Assembly: GCF_004379255.2 (NCBI RefSeq)
Contig: NC_056042.1
Coordinates: 30,731,928-30,795,927, forward strand
Direction: 5' to 3'
Length of the DNA stretch: 64,000 nt
DNA from: Salvia splendens
Lineage: Eukaryota; Streptophyta; Magnoliopsida; Lamiales; Lamiaceae
Position numbers and translations under genes: made by a program. The notes beneath the pieces are model-generated. The model saw only the letters and a list, made by a program, of their open reading frames with translations, made no database searches and was not told the DNA's origin. Below, in pieces: positions 59,985-64,000 of this stretch. Numbering within the stretch: position 1 is the first letter of the stretch; the number at the start of each line of letters is the position of its first letter.

Positions 59985-60235
59985 TGACAATACAATTGTC
60001 ATTTTTCGACGATGTCGGCTCTTTTGACTTTTACGGGCTATTTCGAATTTTCCTACCACTAAGCTTTAGGTCCCTCAATATTGACACAATTGTCATTTTT
60101 CGAGTTTTCCTACCATTGCTTTAGGTCCCTCATTAATAGTGGTTATAACGACACAATTGTCATTTTTCGACGATGTCGGCTCTTTTGACTTTTAAAGACT
60201 ATCCTACCACTAAACTTTAGATCCCACAATATCGA
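59985..60235. repeat. Local triplication around ACAATTGTCATTTTTCGA
   Basis: ACAATTGTCATTTTTCGA occurs three times (about 59993, 60086 and 60152). The first and third copies both continue CGATGTCGGCTCTTTTGAC, and all are followed by a CCTACCA.T.....CTTTAG.TCCC block. Confidence 0.85.
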
Positions 60236-60861
60236 AATCTAACATTATAACTGCATTGACTCGATAATGATTCTCCATTTATCTATAATATAAAAAATTT
60301 GGAATTATTGAATGCGAGGAGCGCATTAAAATTCAAGTATCTTCTCTTAATGATAAATTGATAAGCAATACTACGATAAAGAGGAAATTCTATGTGCGAG
60401 GAATCCCACAAATCTGGTGTGCCAGTAGAGCTTTACCCTAAAACTAGATTTTGATATATCCAAACAGCATCTTCCAGCCGTCAATTCAGATCCAGTCGAT
60501 CTTAGCTGTTCTCCCCCAAATCAAATCCAGCCGTTAGATCTAAACCACGACGCGGGTCCCACCTCCACCACCGCGTATCTGCTGGGCCCACCCGTAGCTG
60601 CTCTCCCCAATCAACGGCTACCATCCATCACCACTCCCCACCAACGGCTGAGATTCCGTATCGTCAAATACAATGCCACACGCTGAATTCAATCCACCCT
60701 AGATCCCTCACACACTTTTATCTATCTCGCCAGCCTACTTCGCAAACCCCTCTCTCTCTCTCCAATACCTGGTTTCTTCAACCAGGTAAGGTAACCTAAT
60801 CTCTTGCGGAGGAGTTGATTTGAACTCGAGCGGAGAGGTGAATTTTTGCTGCGGAGCTAAT
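60236..60861 (+). promoter_or_regulatory. Upstream and leader region of the RBP45/47-like sequence
   Basis: GC content rises from about 60460. A CT-rich leader (CTCTCTCTCTCTCC near 60750) and a GT-like site after ACCAG precede the ATG at 60862, as in plant housekeeping genes. Confidence 0.45.
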
Positions 60862-62685
60862 ATGAACGGCGGGGATATGAACCAGAGCCAGAACAACAAT
60901 CAGCAGCAGCAGCAGCAGATGCAACAGCACCAGCAGTGGATGGCGATGCAGCAGTACCAGCAGCAGTGGATGGCGATGCAGTATCCGGCTATGGCGATGC
61001 AGCAGCACATGATGTACAATCAACATTACGTCCCGTACTACCACCCGCAGCAGCAGCCGCAGCCGACGCAGGGGCAGAAGCACGGCAATCAGATTCAGAA
61101 CGGCGCCGAGGATAATAAACGATCTGGATTGGAGATCTCCAGCCGTGGATGGACGAAAGTTATATCCAGTCGTGCTTTTCTCAATCTGGAGAGGTAATGA
61201 AAGTTTTAATGGTATTACTTATTCGATGGATGTGATTGATGTATGCTTAAAGTAGCAGTTATGTTGATATAATTATACAGTACGTTTTTGTTGGATTCCT
61301 TTAGCGAAGCTTATTGATTGCGTTTGAGAATTGAGAGATGAAACCCTTTCCAATTGTATTAGCTTGCCTCACGTGAAAACTGTCTGTGACAAATTAGAAA
61401 AAGAAAAAAAAAGGTTAAAATAAGCTGAAAGAAAACTCAATGCTAGACTGAAGGCTTTTTTGAGTTCATTGAGAACGCAAGTTTCCAAAACTTTGGTCCT
61501 TCATAGTGCACTGTGTATTGTACAGGCTAACAGTTATTGCCTTATTGGGGAAAGAGAGGAATGTGGTTTTCTTTTGTACTTAAGACTACGACTTAGATTT
61601 TGGTTGTACAGACTAATACTACTACTTGTAGTTTTTTTAGCGTATGATATCTGATGGAAATAAATATTGCAGATGTATTTTATGACCATGTCCGATGTCA
61701 ATCGGTTTTTTTACTTGTGTTTCAACAACATTAGTCCATTAATTATGAAATTAATCATTAAAATTGACTTAAATAGAAGATACTATGTAATAGAAGATAG
61801 AAAATTTTTTGTTGTCCTGCATTACAATGTCCCCTCTTCTTGACTTGGTTCTGTCTGGCCGACGGAGTGACAGTATATGTAACATACATATACTAATGCT
61901 TCAACAACATTAGTCCATTAATCTTACTAAGGTTTTGAAAAGGTGTCTGCTAATTAGTTGGAATTTAACTTGCAATGAAGAATCACCAATGCATTATATT
62001 ACAATGGATCCACATGGTAACTGGTGTGTTGCCTTCTCGGAATGCTTACTTGCACAAACTGATCGAACTTGAATTTTATTTAGTAGATTTGATGTGTCCC
62101 TTGATAGGTATTATCTGATACCCATCGACGTAACCCAGTTCTTTCCCTGAGGATTGATGTCGTTATAGCTCTATGTGAAGACCTAAGCTAACGATGTGAA
62201 TGCATGGCGATCCATAAGATGATCATTTCCTCTCATGATCCTCCTGAAATGTATTTGAGTACAAGATTTTAATTTGCTCTTTATATTAATAACTTCTTTT
62301 ATCAAACATGCAGGTTGTCTCAGTCAAGATAATCCGCATAAGCAGACAGGTCACTCTGAGAGATATGGATTCATTGAGTTCAATTCGCATGAAGCAGCAG
62401 AGAAAGTTCTGCAGAGTCTCAATGGGACCACCATGCTGAATACCGAGCAACCATTTCGCTTAAACTGGGCAGCCTTTAGCACTGGTGATAGGCGACCTAA
62501 TACTGGTGGTAATGGTGTGATGTTGGTTCTGATCGTATCAATATTCGTCGGAGATTTGCTTCTGATGACTGATGGCAATGTTGAACCGACACATTTGCTA
62601 GTGATATCATCTGTAAAAAGGCGCTAAGTTGTGGCTGATGCAATAGTGGCGCGTTCAAAAGGTTATGGGTTTGTCAGGTTTGGAG
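60862..62685 (+). pseudogene. RBP45/RBP47-type RNA-binding protein, truncated and frameshifted
   Basis: Exon 1 (60862-61193) codes a Gln/Met-rich N-terminus (MNGGDMNQSQNNNQQQQQQ, WMAMQ repeats, PYYHPQQQPQP) typical of poly(A)-binding RBP45/47 proteins. At about 61117-61120 one A is missing after EDNK, so RRM1 (IWIGDLQPWMDESYIQSCFSQSG in the other frame, seen in parts) is lost. An intron (GT 61194, AG 62312-62313) separates exon 2, which carries the rest of RRM1 (GFIEFNSHEAAEKVLQSLNG) with another missing A near 62338, then RRM2 with several single-base indels up to KGYGFVRFG. The retained intron shows it is not a processed copy. RRM3 is absent. In plants these proteins bind U-rich RNA and join stress granules. 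Confidence 0.85.
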
Positions 62686-62738
62686 AAGGTGCTTTTGAAC
62701 TTGTTCAATTGATGATGGTATTCCTCCGATTCTTGCAG

Positions 62739-63570
62739 GCTTTGTCGAAAGTATTGAGGGCAGACGAGCTATATTACCTCGAGAAACAATTTGGATTGCT
62801 GAGTCCAGATGCAAATGCAGGCATAACTTTAGAGACCATAAAAATGGTCTGGTCTCATATCATAAACCAACAGTATTGCTTGCTTTTCTCATTCATAAGA
62901 CGAACGCAGGGTTTTTTCCGGTTTATTGCAGGCGTTGATGAAAAGCGCAACAGATGCGATGAAGGAATCCCGGATCCTGGATTTCCTCGATCCGGTAACA
63001 ATATAATAGTACTGTTTTCACCTATTTACCGTGTTTTTTGTGATAGGCCAACAACTTACTGACAGATGCTTCTGAATTGCAGCTAAACACGCTCGGGTAT
63101 AGAAAGATGCATCGTGACGAGTTCTGTGCAGCTGCATTAAGTGTCCACCAGATGGAGATAGTCGATGGCTGGGAAGAACGAGCGCGATCTGCATATGCTA
63201 TATTTGAGAGGGATGGAAACAGAGCTATCCTAATTCAAGAACTAGCATCAGTAAGCCGGGTTTTTTATCTTACAGTTTTCAAGAAGCCATCTTTTCCTCT
63301 GAGTTTTAACTCATGCGATTTTACTAGGAACTCGGGCTTAGCCCTACAGTACCAATCCATGCAGTTCTGCAAGAGCATATAAGACACAGTGATGGGAAGC
63401 TCACCTTGCAAGGTTTCCTTAGACTATTGCACACCCTGCAGCCATGCTCGCCTGCAAAAGACACCGTAAGAGCTACAATAGAGTTTCGGATAACTATGGT
63501 TAGTATTAAATTTGAACTGCAGCCCGGAACCAACCATCACATGTTTGGTCCGAGTCCTCCCTCGTTATAA
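62739..63570 (+). pseudogene. CDPK-related kinase (CRK), C-terminal exons only
   Basis: Four clean exons: 62739-62846, 62932-62994, 63083-63250, 63328-63570; GT-AG and in frame. They encode the CRK regulatory tail: ALSKVLRADELYYLEKQFGL, LMKSATDAMKESRILDFLDP, DEFCAAALSVHQMEIVDGWE and a degenerate EF-hand-like end (RHSDGKLTLQGFLRLLHTLQ). CRKs are calcium/calmodulin-regulated Ser/Thr kinases; here the whole kinase domain and N-terminus are absent from the window's upstream sequence. The upstream RBP frame runs through 62685-62738 into this exon without a stop. An alternative donor at about 63467 (ACC/GTAAGA) would shorten the last exon. It is most likely a captured or partly duplicated gene piece; a rarely expressed chimera is possible. 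Confidence 0.8.
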
Positions 63571-64000
63571 TATGGTCCCTTTTATCAGTAAAGCTCTCTG
63601 TTCTTTGAGAGAAAGCAAACATAACTACACAAAAACTGTATAGAAGTGATTTCGAGATAGATGTGAAGAGCTAAGTGATGCCACATTCTATCATTATTGT
63701 TTCATGACCGTACATATGTACGGTATATGACTATATGTACATCCTGATGTTCTGAATTCTGATGCAAAGGGCATTCAAAATCTACCATTTGGTTAAATTT
63801 CGGAACTGCATCATATACTCTATGTTCTTTTTCGGTAACGAACAAAGAAAACAACATAAGACAGTTAGCCACATCTGGATATAACAAGGAAAGGATCCTA
63901 AGTATCCCAAGTAATTAATCGAGCTTAATTCAATTATGTTTTCTTTTGTTTCTTTTGTGATGGGAGGAAGAATAATAAGAAGAAATGAATGAACCGGGTA
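63571..64000. other. Downstream region to window end, no gene seen
   Basis: Noncoding sequence follows the CRK-like stop; a palindromic CCGTACATATGTACGG lies near 63707-63722. I see nothing further to the right edge. Confidence 0.4.

Noticed and set aside
60796..61083. Leu/His-rich antisense ORF
   Set aside because: Complement of the CAG-rich Gln stretch in the RBP45/47-like exon.

Overview
The window looks like nuclear DNA of a flowering plant, probably a eudicot. The genes have many short GT-AG introns inside AT-rich DNA, the proteins belong to plant families (BT-type BTB-TAZ, CNGC20-type channel, plant carboxylesterases), and the intergenic DNA is full of plant transposon classes (PIF/Harbinger, Stowaway-like, hAT, Copia, a long-LTR retroelement). 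I cannot name the species. All gene models were built by hand from splice signals and frame continuity.

Layout: (1) 0.3-2.6 kb, a five-exon BTB/POZ-TAZ regulator, + strand. (2) 5.1-9.9 kb, a twelve-exon CNGC20-like channel, + strand, with a duplicated leader region upstream. (3) 10.7-14.7 kb, an RNA polymerase III RPC7-like subunit, - strand, with a probable distant 5' UTR exon. (4) 14.8-18.6 kb, hairpin MITEs, an 85-bp tandem duplication and a Harbinger deletion derivative. (5) 20.7-24.3 kb, a receptor-like cytoplasmic kinase whose last exon is split by a PIF/Harbinger element with an intact transposase ORF; a long LTR begins about 115 bp past the original stop. (6) 24.4-33.6 kb, the 2.8-kb LTR with tRNA-Met-type PBS and noncoding internal sequence, then a shrunken Copia element on the - strand. 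(7) 33.6-44.7 kb, two tandem carboxylesterase genes, both - strand, surrounded by Stowaway-like MITEs, nested MITEs and repeated copies of a promoter-proximal motif. (8) 46-50.4 kb, AT-rich fold-back DNA and a decayed Harbinger element. (9) 51.8-54.0 kb, a six-exon sulfotransferase-like gene, + strand. (10) 54-60.7 kb, repeats including a hAT-type element with a perfect 8-bp target duplication. (11) 60.9-63.6 kb, a frameshifted RBP45/47-type RNA-binding protein fragment followed by the kinase-less C-terminal exons of a CDPK-related kinase.

The genes do not form a pathway, as expected for a plant locus; only the carboxylesterase pair is a functional cluster. The most informative points are the Harbinger insertion in the kinase, where removing the element and one TTA copy reopens the frame; the Copia ORF joining protease directly to reverse transcriptase/RNase H; the RBP-CRK chimera; the Cys-for-Gly change in one esterase oxyanion-hole motif; and the repeated esterase promoter motif. 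I saw no CRISPR, operon or bacterial-type system.
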